Positions 1 to 5,265 of a DNA stretch of 5,265 bases are shown piece after piece. The stretch comes from Sutterella sp. GTDB taxonomy: Bacteria > Pseudomonadota > Gammaproteobacteria > Burkholderiales > Burkholderiaceae_F. Positions within the stretch are counted from its first letter, which is position 1, and every line of letters begins with the position of its first letter. Under the pieces are notes generated by a model. It worked only from the letters and a program-made list of their open reading frames with translations, was not told where the DNA came from and searched no databases. Made by a program: the position numbers and the translations under genes. The stretch spans positions 1 through 5,265 of the forward strand of contig DNLN01000214.1 in NCBI GenBank assembly GCA_003488465.1, in the 5' to 3' direction.

Positions 1-574
1 TATCGAATTCCGCCGGGCAGACGAGGTTGCCGACATTTTCGATCAGGCAGGCGGATCCCTGCGGGGGATCGAGGTGCTGCAGGGCGGTCTTCACCATCTC
101 GGCGTCGAGGTGGCAGCCTTTTCCGGTGTTGATCTGGACGGACTTTGCCCCGGCGCTGCGGATGCGGTCGGCGTCGTTGCTCGTTTCCTGGTCGCCTTCG
201 ATCACGGTGATGGGAAGCGCCTTCGGATCGGCGCGCCGGATCGTGGCCGAGAGCAGCTCGGTCTTGCCTGAGCCCGGGCTCGAGACGAAGTTGAGCGCAA
301 GGATCTTCTTGGCGGCGAACATCTCGCGGTTGTGCGCGGCGATCGCATTGTTGCGCGAGAGGATGTCCTGCTCGACGCTGATCTTGTGCGTATGGGAATG
401 ATCGTGGGAGTCGCCCTGCTCATGGCTGTGCGCGTGTGAGTGCGTCGTGCCGTCGGCGTGGGTGTGTTCGTGCTCGTGATGATCATCGGTGGCGTGGATC
501 GTCACATTGCCATTCTCGTCGGTGTGAGAGTGCATGTGGGAGTGATCGCCGCCGCAGCCGCAGGTTGTGCACAT
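1..574 (-). CDS. hypB: HypB nickel-binding GTPase, C-terminus cut by window edge
   Basis: This is the first 191 residues of HypB, the GTPase that loads nickel into the hydrogenase precursor with HypA; the rest lies beyond the left edge. The N-terminus MCTTCGCGG carries the CxxCGC high-affinity metal site. Next comes a His-rich tail with 18 histidines between residues 11 and 63, mostly in alternating HxH pattern, which can store or bind several metal ions. The GTPase domain starts at about residue 66, with the P-loop SSPGSGKT (98-105) and IEGDQET (125-131). The internal metal/dimer site is also present: C154-H155 in GKGCHLDA, and C186 in [12 protein letters not shown]. The start is supported by GGAG 8 nt upstream. 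The frame is open over the full 191 codons. It follows hypA by 72 bp, the largest gap in the window. Confidence 0.96.
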   Translation of the reverse strand, partial: MCTTCGCGGDHSHMHSHTDENGNVTIHATDDHHEHEHTHADGTTHSHAHSHEQGDSHDHSHTHKISVEQDILSRNNAIAAHNREMFAAKKILALNFVSSPGSGKTELLSATIRRADPKALPITVIEGDQETSNDADRIRSAGAKSVQINTGKGCHLDAEMVKTALQHLDPPQGSACLIENVGNLVCPAEFD

Positions 575-577
575 GGT

Positions 578-588
578 TGTTTCTCCGT
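578..588 (-). promoter_or_regulatory. hypB ribosome binding site
   Basis: On the minus strand this reads ACGGAGAAACA, with GGAG 8 nt before the hypB ATG. The same 11-mer precedes hypA. It fixes the hypB start at 574, which also gives the diagnostic MCTTCGCG N-terminus. Confidence 0.75.
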
Positions 589-603
589 GTCTGTATGTCT
601 TTG

Positions 604-639
604 CGGCAGCCGGTTGCATGTCCGGCGGCCGTTTTTTTT
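604..639 (+). terminator. Intrinsic-terminator-like hairpin with T8, facing against the operon
   Basis: In the hypA-hypB gap, bases 604-613 pair with 622-631 (CGGCAGCCGG with CCGGCGGCCG; nine pairs, one A-G mismatch) around the 8-nt loop TTGCATGT. The stem is followed at once by eight T residues (632-639). Read on the plus strand this has every feature of a Rho-independent terminator. It would stop transcription running antisense to hypB before it enters hypA. On the operon strand the T-tract becomes an A-tract ahead of the hairpin, so it should not terminate the hup-hyp message but would form a stem in the RNA just upstream of the hypB ribosome binding site. Termination activity is predicted, not shown. 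Confidence 0.55.
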
Positions 640-646
640 CAAAATC

Positions 647-991
647 CTAGTCTTCGCTTTCAAGGTCCACGACCTTGAGGTCCCGCCCCTCGGAGGGCAT
701 CAGGTGATAGCCGCCGCACGAGGGGCACGCGTCCCCGTATCGGTGCAGCGGCACGTCCTTCATGCAGTCCATGCACCAGGCCCGGCCCTCGGGCCGGTCG
801 ATGACAAGGGCCGCCCCGTCCGCGACCGTGCCGCGCTTGACGGATTCGAAGGCGAACTTGAGCGCGTCGATCTCGACGTTGGAGAGTTCGCCCACGGCGA
901 TGCGTACGCTCGTGATGCGTTTGGCGCCGGCGTCCCGGGCGGCGTTTTGAACCACCTCGATGATGCCTTCGGCAAGGGAGACTTCATGCAT
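647..991 (-). CDS. hypA: HypA nickel-insertion metallochaperone
   Basis: The 114-aa product is HypA, which delivers nickel, together with HypB, to the hydrogenase large-subunit precursor in the cytoplasm. It begins MHEVSLAEGI, giving the invariant nickel ligand His2. The structural zinc site is complete, with C73-x-x-C76 (CMDC) and C89-x-x-C92 (CPSC). The segment RIAVGELSNVE (30-40) is typical of the family. The C-terminus is acidic (DLESED). The frame is open further upstream, but the start at 991 is required for the MHE motif and has GGAG 10 nt upstream. It overlaps the 3' end of hupK by 8 nt. Length and motifs are normal for HypA, and the gene appears functional. Confidence 0.97.
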   Translation of the reverse strand: MHEVSLAEGIIEVVQNAARDAGAKRITSVRIAVGELSNVEIDALKFAFESVKRGTVADGAALVIDRPEGRAWCMDCMKDVPLHRYGDACPSCGGYHLMPSEGRDLKVVDLESED

Positions 992-2075
992 GAGCCTGTT
1001 TCTCCGTAATGGTGTAGGGAATGCACGCGTCGAGCAATAGGAGCGAGCGCCGTGCCTTTTGCTCGAACTCGGCAAACGAGCGGGCGGGGATTGTGTTGAG
1101 GAGCCGGCTCGCGGCGCCTTGCGGGTGGAAGTTCCATTCCGTCGGCGCAACGATCACGGCGCGCTCGATGAGGCCGCGCCGCATTTCGACCGCGGTGACG
1201 AGCGAGCCCCTGGCGCACTGCATGATGCTCAGAGCGCGGCAATTGTCGCGCTCGGTGCGCAGCCAGCCCTCCTGCGGCATGCCAAGGCTCAGCATGGCAA
1301 GCTCAAGGAGCCGCGCAAACAGCAGCGCAGGGAGCGGAAGCGCCTCCTGCGGCACCAGGGCTGCATGGCGCGCGAGCGCATGCGTCTGGCAGGGGCCGCA
1401 CGAGAGGTGCGGGCGCTCCGTAAAGCCCTCCGTCCACACAAGGCTCGAGAGTTCTGCGCGAACCTCGGGGCTCTCGGTGTCAAGGAGGGGAACGTCGGCA
1501 GCGCTCCGGTCGTGTATCGTGAGGGCTCTTTCAAAAAGGCTGCGGGCGGCCGGGCTCGCCCACTCGGCGGCGCGGCACAGCATTTTTGACAGAGTCTTCG
1601 GTTCGGCTTCTTCGGGCAGGCCCGCAAGGATGCTTGTGCGGGCGAGCGCGGCGATCTCGAGGGTCAACTCTTTTGCGCTTCCCGCGCCCCGGGTGAGGGC
1701 GGCAAGCTTTGCGCGCAGGGCGCCGATTGCGCGGGCCTCAGGGAAGGGGGGAAGGCCGAGTGCAAGCGGCAGATCCATGAGAAAAAGCCGCAAGTGCTCA
1801 AGCATCGCTTCGGCCTGGGCGGCGAGAACGATTTCGTGAGCCTCGATTTTCCGTCCCTCGGCCGCTGCGACGGCCGCCCTGAGCGAGCCCTGCTGGGCGG
1901 CCGGGCACAGGGCATAGATGAGGCCGACGAGCCCGTAGAGCTCTTCGCCCGGGGCCTTTCCTGCCAGGAGCCTTGCAACCATGGGGCCGCGCGAGGAGCG
2001 CACGGCAACGCGTCCGCCCGGGGAAGCGGACGGATCAAAGAGGACGGACACGGAGCCGATGCCAGCCGGCTGCAT
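984..2075 (-). CDS. hupK: HupK/HoxV, large-subunit-like hydrogenase maturation protein
   Basis: The 363-aa, Ala/Leu-rich product is a HupK/HoxV family protein. These are distant relatives of the hydrogenase large subunit, thought to serve as a scaffold in delivering the iron cofactor to the true large subunit. The strongest evidence is residues 288-318: ARGSLVTAVEMRRGLIERAV then APTEWNFHP. This is the eroded form of the RGxLxH...VVPSTWN block of large subunits. The C-terminal LLLLDACIPY (345-354) stands where large subunits have DPCxxC. An early ALCPAAQ (55-61) sits where they have RxCGxC. A CGPC motif lies at 226-229. The start overlaps the hupJ stop (TAATG) and has GGAGAAGG immediately upstream, giving strong coupling. 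The 3' end overlaps hypA by 8 nt. The family is secure; the scaffold role is inference from homologues. Confidence 0.9.
   Translation of the reverse strand: MQPAGIGSVSVLFDPSASPGGRVAVRSSRGPMVARLLAGKAPGEELYGLVGLIYALCPAAQQGSLRAAVAAAEGRKIEAHEIVLAAQAEAMLEHLRLFLMDLPLALGLPPFPEARAIGALRAKLAALTRGAGSAKELTLEIAALARTSILAGLPEEAEPKTLSKMLCRAAEWASPAARSLFERALTIHDRSAADVPLLDTESPEVRAELSSLVWTEGFTERPHLSCGPCQTHALARHAALVPQEALPLPALLFARLLELAMLSLGMPQEGWLRTERDNCRALSIMQCARGSLVTAVEMRRGLIERAVIVAPTEWNFHPQGAASRLLNTIPARSFAEFEQKARRSLLLLDACIPYTITEKQAHA
997..1007 (-). promoter_or_regulatory. hypA ribosome binding site within the hupK end
   Basis: On the minus strand this reads ACGGAGAAACA, with GGAG 10 nt before the hypA ATG at 991. 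It lies inside the last codons of hupK and supports the start that gives MHEVSL, rather than the longer open frame. Confidence 0.7.
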
Positions 2076-2689
2076 TACCTTCTCCCGGCATCCGGGGCCT
2101 CAACGGCCCGGATCACGATCTGGCGGCGCGTCATTTTCTCGGGAATTTCCGAAAGGGGCTTTTGAGGCGTGAGCGGCTCTCCGAGCTCGGGCTCGGGTTC
2201 CTTTTTGTTCGGATCGGGAGGCGAGAGCATCGTGTCAAGCGAGATCTGCACGACCGCCTCGGCGGTCGGCTGATCGCCGATCTCCCAGGTGGGCGAGAGC
2301 AGCGAGCAGCTCTGGTAGACGCCGAGTTCGGGGTCGACGACGCCCATGAAGCTGAATTCGCCTCCCGGCAGCTCCACGCCCTTGATCTTCGTCTCGGCGA
2401 TGTTGGTCCAGGTCTCGGGATTGCCGCAGGCGCGGATCACCAGGAGCGACCAGGGCGTCACGACGCCGCCCACCCACTGGCCGTCCACGCGCCGGAACGG
2501 CACCGAGCTCACGGTAAGGCGCGGATTGCAGATCGGCACGCCCTTCATGCGCGTTGCGGCGATTTTGCGGAAGCCTTCCTCGAAATACTTCTGGGGGCTC
2601 GTCTTGAAGACGCGGATCCGCACCTTCTGCCGGGGCTTCTTCTCGAAGCGGATCGGTTCGTCGTCAGAAATTGATGTCGTCTTCGCCAT
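2075..2689 (-). CDS. hupJ: HupJ/HoxT, HybE-family hydrogenase assembly chaperone
   Basis: The 204-aa product matches the HybE/HupJ/HoxT family. Its core (about residues 33-152) contains [13 protein letters not shown], then [15 protein letters not shown] (71-85), [10 protein letters not shown] (107-116) and YQSCSLLSP (125-133). These segments parallel E. coli HybE (GTPFYHP, WTGVVVTPW, LPYGTMTFTVG, YLSCSLMSP). HybE-type proteins are cytoplasmic chaperones of hydrogenase precursors, and HoxT is linked with the rubredoxin HoxR in protecting maturation from oxygen. The frame stays open upstream through hupI, but the ATG at 2689 is chosen because family similarity begins shortly after it and the upstream translation is an out-of-frame reading of hupI. 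No strong Shine-Dalgarno is present (only GGCGAG close to the ATG), so re-initiation from hupI is likely. After residue 155 there is a proline- and charge-rich tail ([16 protein letters not shown]). The TAA stop shares one base with the hupK ATG. Confidence 0.92.
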   Translation of the reverse strand: MAKTTSISDDEPIRFEKKPRQKVRIRVFKTSPQKYFEEGFRKIAATRMKGVPICNPRLTVSSVPFRRVDGQWVGGVVTPWSLLVIRACGNPETWTNIAETKIKGVELPGGEFSFMGVVDPELGVYQSCSLLSPTWEIGDQPTAEAVVQISLDTMLSPPDPNKKEPEPELGEPLTPQKPLSEIPEKMTRRQIVIRAVEAPDAGRR

Positions 2690-2930
2690 GCTCGCCGTCA
2701 GCCAGAATGAAGGAGGAGTGGGGGCAGCCGCAGGCCGGGCAGTCCCAGTTGTCAGGAATGTCGTTGAAGGGCGTTCCGGGCGGCACCTGCCACTCGGGGC
2801 ATCCTTCATCGGGATCGTAGATGTAGTGGCACACCTTGCACTGCATCTTGGTGTGCGGTCCGATCCGGCGCCGGTTGAGCTCGTCGAGCAGCCGGCACGG
2901 ATCGTTCGTAAGGCGTGACGTGTCACTCAT
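2664..2930 (-). CDS. hupI: HupI/HoxR rubredoxin-type hydrogenase maturation factor
   Basis: This is an 88-aa rubredoxin. The iron ligands are two Cys pairs, C31-x-x-C34 ([10 protein letters not shown]) and C64-x-x-C67 (CPACG), joined by the typical [13 protein letters not shown] segment. It has an extra N-terminal arm of about 28 residues and an acidic C-terminus ([11 protein letters not shown]). In Cupriavidus the homologue HoxR is needed for correct metal cofactors in the small subunit, including the special proximal cluster, when hydrogenase is made in air. The reading frame is open further upstream, but the start at 2930 is preferred. It has AGGAG 8 nt upstream, follows the hupH stop by 5 bp, and gives the N-terminal arm. 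Met29 just before the first Cys pair is a possible shorter start. Three additional cysteines (C12, C44, C69) are present. The 3' end overlaps the start of hupJ by 26 nt. Confidence 0.95.
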   Translation of the reverse strand: MSDTSRLTNDPCRLLDELNRRRIGPHTKMQCKVCHYIYDPDEGCPEWQVPPGTPFNDIPDNWDCPACGCPHSSFILADGEHGEDDINF

Positions 2931-2935
2931 CGCAG

Positions 2936-3757
2936 CTACTCCTGCTCGGCGCGCTCGACGTCGGCGCGGCACCAGTCGATCTTGGACTGAAGGCGCTTCA
3001 ATGCGTCGGGAATGTCCTCGCGCGAACTCATCACTTCGGGCGGCACGGCGCACACGACGACCTGGTCGAGAAGCTCCTTGTTCGCGTTCGAGAGAATGCG
3101 GCTTCTCCAGACGCCGCGCACCTTGGTCTGCTCGATCGTGCTGCGGGCAAAGCCGCGCATGTTGACTTCCACGCGGCCGCTGCCGAGAACCTCGGAAATG
3201 TAGGTCTTGTCCTGCGGAGAGAGCGGCTGGCGCGAGAGCTCGACCGAGAGCGGAAGCCCGTCCGGGTCGGGTTTGGTCAGATCGGTTGCGGCGATGGCGG
3301 CGCGCAGCTCGGTGATGATCGAGGGAGCGGCAAAGAGCCCCTCGGGCTGGGCGGCGGGCTGCTCGATGTCGGCCTGGCCCGTTGCGGCCGCCTCAACCAC
3401 CGGCTGGGGCAGAAGGCTGATCGCGATCAGATCCTTGTCGCCCACGAGCATGCGCCAGACGGTGGGCACGCCCGTTTCCTCGATGCGCACGCGCCCGCCG
3501 TCGACGACGATGCGGATTTCGCCCGCTTCGAGCGTATCAAAGAGGAACCGCTTGTATTCCTCGGGTTCGCCCGAAAGATCGGTGAGAAAGTTGAAGGCGC
3601 CCTTGTCGGCCTGAACTTCAGTGAGCTTACCCTTTGCGTACTCCATCCACTCGAGCGTGCGCTTGGCCGCTTCGATCTGCTCCTTGGTGCGGGAGAATTG
3701 CTTGGCGCGCTTGGCAGCCTCGAGAATTGTCTTGGCGTTGATGACGGTTTCCTGCAT
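2936..3757 (-). CDS. hupH: HupH/HoxQ/HyaF hydrogenase expression/formation protein
   Basis: This 273-aa protein is a HyaF/HupH/HoxQ family member, required in rhizobia and Cupriavidus for maturation of the hydrogenase small subunit, probably as a partner of HupG on the Tat-dependent precursor. Two regions carry the family pattern: EAGEIRIVV followed by [11 protein letters not shown] (77-102), and [16 protein letters not shown] followed by [11 protein letters not shown] (192-218). The linker contains DGLPLSVEL (166-174), matching NGLPLAHEL in E. coli HyaF. The end ([18 protein letters not shown]) matches the HyaF C-terminus (IPEVVLAAPEDL). The first 70 residues form a charged, helix-prone stretch (several EAAKR-type segments) that I cannot match to the HyaF N-terminus. 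The start is supported by AAGGGA about 10 nt upstream of ATG. It stops 5 bp before hupI, whose ribosome binding site lies inside the hupH end. Its biochemical activity is unknown for the whole family. Confidence 0.92.
   Translation of the reverse strand: MQETVINAKTILEAAKRAKQFSRTKEQIEAAKRTLEWMEYAKGKLTEVQADKGAFNFLTDLSGEPEEYKRFLFDTLEAGEIRIVVDGGRVRIEETGVPTVWRMLVGDKDLIAISLLPQPVVEAAATGQADIEQPAAQPEGLFAAPSIITELRAAIAATDLTKPDPDGLPLSVELSRQPLSPQDKTYISEVLGSGRVEVNMRGFARSTIEQTKVRGVWRSRILSNANKELLDQVVVCAVPPEVMSSREDIPDALKRLQSKIDWCRADVERAEQE
2939..2943 (-). promoter_or_regulatory. hupI ribosome binding site
   Basis: AGGAG on the minus strand, 8 nt before the hupI ATG and inside the last codons of hupH, immediately ahead of its stop. 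It decides the hupI start at 2930 over in-frame upstream ATG codons that lie within hupH. Confidence 0.7.
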
Positions 3758-3799
3758 GGTGACTGTATCCCTTGAATTCTGATGTGTCCTGCGTTTGTC

Positions 3800-4261
3800 T
3801 TACGCGTTGCCGATCGTGATCGAGCGCTTGGCCGGAGCGTCCTGCTTCTGGCCGATTTCCGCAAGGCCCTTGATGTAGTCGTCCCAGACCTTCAGGCCCT
3901 GCAGCGCGCCGAGCCAGACGCCGTTGCGGAAGAATCCGACGGCGGGCAGGCGCGTGAGCCCGAACCGCATGGAGATCGCACGGCCCACGGCCGGGTCGGT
4001 GAAGCCCTTGCCGGCAAGGTACGGGGCGAAGGCCTTGGCGATTTCGGGGGCGATCACGGCGATGTCAAGCGTTTCCTTGAACGTCGTCGGATTGTCGGCA
4101 AAGACCATCAGCACGAGGCCCTTCTTTTCGGTGAGGCTGCGCACGTTGTTTTCATTGACGCGCACAAAGCCTTCCTCGCCCCAGAGACGGTTGAAGATCG
4201 GGTGGTGATCCACGTCGACCAGGGTCATCTGCCGTGTCGGTTCATTGAGTTCGGCGGCCAT
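3800..4261 (-). CDS. hupG: HupG/HoxO/HyaE thioredoxin-fold hydrogenase chaperone
   Basis: The 153-aa product belongs to the HyaE/HupG/HoxO family, cytoplasmic proteins that bind the Tat signal peptide of the hydrogenase small subunit and hold it back from export until cofactors are in place. The visible core is a thioredoxin-like fold. A beta-strand (LVLMVFAD, 48-55) leads to the site where thioredoxins carry CxxC, here NPTTFKET. The segment RFGLTRLPAVGFFRNG (99-114) aligns well with E. coli HyaE (RFGVFRFPATLVF) and carries the cis-proline equivalent at Pro106. There is no cysteine anywhere in the protein, so it cannot be a redox enzyme and must act by binding, as is usual for this family. 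The start is supported by GAAGGA 6-8 nt upstream of ATG. It lies 41 bp after hupF and 42 bp before hupH, with which HyaE/HyaF-type proteins act as a pair. Confidence 0.9.
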   Translation of the reverse strand: MAAELNEPTRQMTLVDVDHHPIFNRLWGEEGFVRVNENNVRSLTEKKGLVLMVFADNPTTFKETLDIAVIAPEIAKAFAPYLAGKGFTDPAVGRAISMRFGLTRLPAVGFFRNGVWLGALQGLKVWDDYIKGLAEIGQKQDAPAKRSITIGNA

Positions 4262-4302
4262 TTGTCTGTCCTTCGTTCTTGTGAAATCTGTGTGTGTGGC
4301 AA

Positions 4303-4635
4303 TCAGTTCTTTTTCTGCGCATCGAGCTGGGCCTGAAGATGAGGCGGGAGCTTGCCGGTGTTGGCGATGATGTCGGCAAATGCGCTGTCGACCTCTTCGG
4401 TCGTGGCGGTGCCGCCCATGACGTCGGAGAGGGCGTGAAGCGCCGTGCGCATCTCAAGGGCCTCGGCTTCGCTCATCACGCGCTGGGCGGCGCCGTTAAA
4501 GACCAGGAGCCAGTCGCCGGGCTTGACTTCGCCGGCAAGTTCGGTGTTCACCCGAAGGCTTTCATTGCCGTTCAGGGCAATGGCCGAGAGGGCGTCTGGC
4601 ACCTCGGTGACCAGCATGGGAATAGCGATGCACAT
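4303..4635 (-). CDS. hupF: HupF, HypC/HupF-family hydrogenase chaperone
   Basis: This 110-aa protein opens with MCIAIP, the signature of HypC-type chaperones, whose Cys2 (after Met removal) binds the Fe(CN)2CO precursor or the large subunit. The core beta-barrel region includes GDWLLVFNGAA (40-50), followed by an acidic helical stretch (SEAEALEM). A C-terminal tail of about 25 residues beyond typical HypC, ending in QAQLDAQKKN, marks it as the HupF/HoxL branch. In rhizobia HupF works with the large subunit HupL and stabilises it under oxygen. At the position where HypC proteins usually have the His of VLVHVGFA, this protein has Phe46. The ATG is 5 bp after the hupD stop, and an AAGGA lies upstream inside the hupD end at a rather long spacing (12 nt), which suggests coupling to hupD translation. 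A separate hypC is probably encoded further downstream, outside the window. Confidence 0.94.
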   Translation of the reverse strand: MCIAIPMLVTEVPDALSAIALNGNESLRVNTELAGEVKPGDWLLVFNGAAQRVMSEAEALEMRTALHALSDVMGGTATTEEVDSAFADIIANTGKLPPHLQAQLDAQKKN

Positions 4636-4640
4636 GGCGA

Positions 4641-5264
4641 TTACTTGTCCTTGGCGAGGTTGATGAAGCGGATGTCGCCCTCGCGGAAGACTTCCTTTTC
4701 AGAGGGGCGGGCGGCCTCGTAGGTTTCGCGCGCAAGGCACTCTTCGCCAAGCGGCGCGACCTTTTCGGCCGGATCGCGCAGCGTGATGTCCACGCCCCAG
4801 TGCGTGAGGATCTCCTCGGCCTTCACAAGGGCCGGTCCGATGCACTCGGAGACCTCGGACGTGAGCGAGCCGCCGTAGTCCTCCATGGTCTTGGGCTGGC
4901 AGCCGATGATGGCGATGTTCTTCGGGTAGCGGCCGCGGATCAGGGCCATGCCGAAGAGGTCGTTCAGGCCCTGCTGGTGGGCCGAGACCTTGGTCTGCAG
5001 ATAGGGGGTGATGTCCTTGCCCTCGATCACCTTCAGGGTGCCGGGCTCGCACTGCACGTCGGCGCAGTCAAAGATCAGGATGTTGTCGGTCTCCTCGATG
5101 AATTCCTGCAGAAAGTATCCAAGCGTGCCGCCGTCGATGACCTGCACGTCTGAGGGCGTGCGCCACTTCCTGTGAAACGCCTCGACGGCGCGGTTGCCAA
5201 ATCCTTCGTCGGCCCAGAGGATGTTGCCGACGCCCATGATGACGGCCTTGTATTTCTTGTCCAT
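4641..5264 (-). CDS. hupD: HupD/HoxM/HyaD hydrogenase maturation endopeptidase
   Basis: The product (207 aa) is the endopeptidase that removes the C-terminal peptide of the hydrogenase large subunit after nickel has been inserted, a late cytoplasmic maturation step. It begins with the family motif GVGNILWADEGFG (residues 11-23). Compared with E. coli HybD, the three metal-sensing ligands can be placed at Glu20, Asp66 (IFDCAD) and His96 (KVSAHQQGL), so the enzyme looks intact. The Asp-Gly-Gly turn at 44-46 is also conserved. The C-terminal extension after about residue 160 makes it longer than HybD and closer in length to HoxM/HupD of uptake hydrogenases. The ATG lies one base from the right edge, so its ribosome binding site is not visible. 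It is the first gene seen here, and the small, large and cytochrome b subunit genes are expected just upstream. It stops 5 bp before hupF. The family assignment is very secure; the substrate is inferred from context. Confidence 0.97.
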   Translation of the reverse strand: MDKKYKAVIMGVGNILWADEGFGNRAVEAFHRKWRTPSDVQVIDGGTLGYFLQEFIEETDNILIFDCADVQCEPGTLKVIEGKDITPYLQTKVSAHQQGLNDLFGMALIRGRYPKNIAIIGCQPKTMEDYGGSLTSEVSECIGPALVKAEEILTHWGVDITLRDPAEKVAPLGEECLARETYEAARPSEKEVFREGDIRFINLAKDK

Positions 5265-5265
5265 G

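Noticed and set aside
4..11. EcoRI-like GAATTC near the window edge, possibly a cloning junction
   Set aside because: The bases encode the conserved PAEFD segment of HypB in frame, so they are natural coding sequence.
992..1150. In-frame upstream extension of hypA
   Set aside because: It would bury the invariant MHE nickel-binding start and is an out-of-frame reading of the hupK end.
1021..1839. A 272-codon open frame on the plus strand
   Set aside because: Antisense shadow of hupK; its Arg/Ser-rich composition is typical of reversed GC-rich coding DNA.
1973..2674. A 233-codon open frame on the plus strand
   Set aside because: Antisense shadow spanning hupJ and the hupK start, with no plausible start site or recognisable domain.
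2690..2926. In-frame upstream extension of hupJ
   Set aside because: The extra 79 residues are a frame-shifted reading of the rubredoxin gene, with low-complexity Thr/Arg/Pro content. Family similarity starts only after the ATG at 2689.
2915..3775. A 286-codon open frame on the plus strand
   Set aside because: It is the exact antisense of hupH, has no family motifs, and arises from the high GC content and codon bias of the real gene.
4262..4302. CA-rich stretch between hupF and hupG as a possible promoter or repeat
   Set aside because: Only about four CA units, no -10/-35 pattern and no inverted repeat; it looks like a plain spacer with the hupG ribosome binding site.
1..5265. CRISPR arrays, tRNA or rRNA genes, insertion sequences, attachment sites
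   Set aside because: The window is almost completely filled by nine hydrogenase accessory genes; I saw no direct-repeat arrays, transposase motifs or RNA gene signatures.

Overview
The window is one tightly packed block of nine genes, all on the minus strand and transcribed from right to left. It encodes accessory and maturation proteins for a membrane-bound uptake [NiFe]-hydrogenase. In transcription order they are hupD, hupF, hupG, hupH, hupI, hupJ, hupK, hypA and hypB; hypB runs off the left edge. This is the order of the rhizobial hup, Azotobacter hox and Cupriavidus MBH (hoxM-L-O-Q-R-T-V-hypA-hypB) clusters. The DNA is GC-rich, and the gene set and order point to a proteobacterium, plausibly a betaproteobacterium. 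The genus cannot be fixed from this sequence. The structural genes (small subunit, large subunit, cytochrome b) are expected just beyond the right edge, and the remaining hyp genes beyond the left edge.

Right part (about 3758-5264): hupD is the endopeptidase that trims the large subunit. hupF is a HypC-like chaperone, and hupG is a cysteine-free thioredoxin-fold protein of the HyaE type. Middle (about 2075-3757): hupH (HyaF family), hupI (rubredoxin) and hupJ (HybE-like chaperone) form a group linked in known systems to small-subunit handling and iron-sulfur cluster integrity. Left part (1-2075): hupK is a degenerate relative of the hydrogenase large subunit. hypA and hypB are the nickel-insertion pair, HypB having a CxxCGC start and an unusually His-dense N-terminal tail.

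Genes are separated by 72 bp at most and several overlap (hupI/hupJ by 26 nt, hupJ/hupK by 1 nt, hupK/hypA by 8 nt), so one polycistronic message with translational coupling is likely. No promoter for the operon is visible. It probably lies upstream of the structural genes, outside the window.

I see no wholly new system. The points most worth a second look are: a near-textbook intrinsic terminator in the hypA-hypB gap that faces against the operon; the eroded active-site motifs of HupK; the replaced conserved His in HupF; the extra cysteines of HupI; and the repeated half-domain of HupH. HupI, HupJ, HupG and HupH together suggest a hydrogenase matured in the presence of oxygen.
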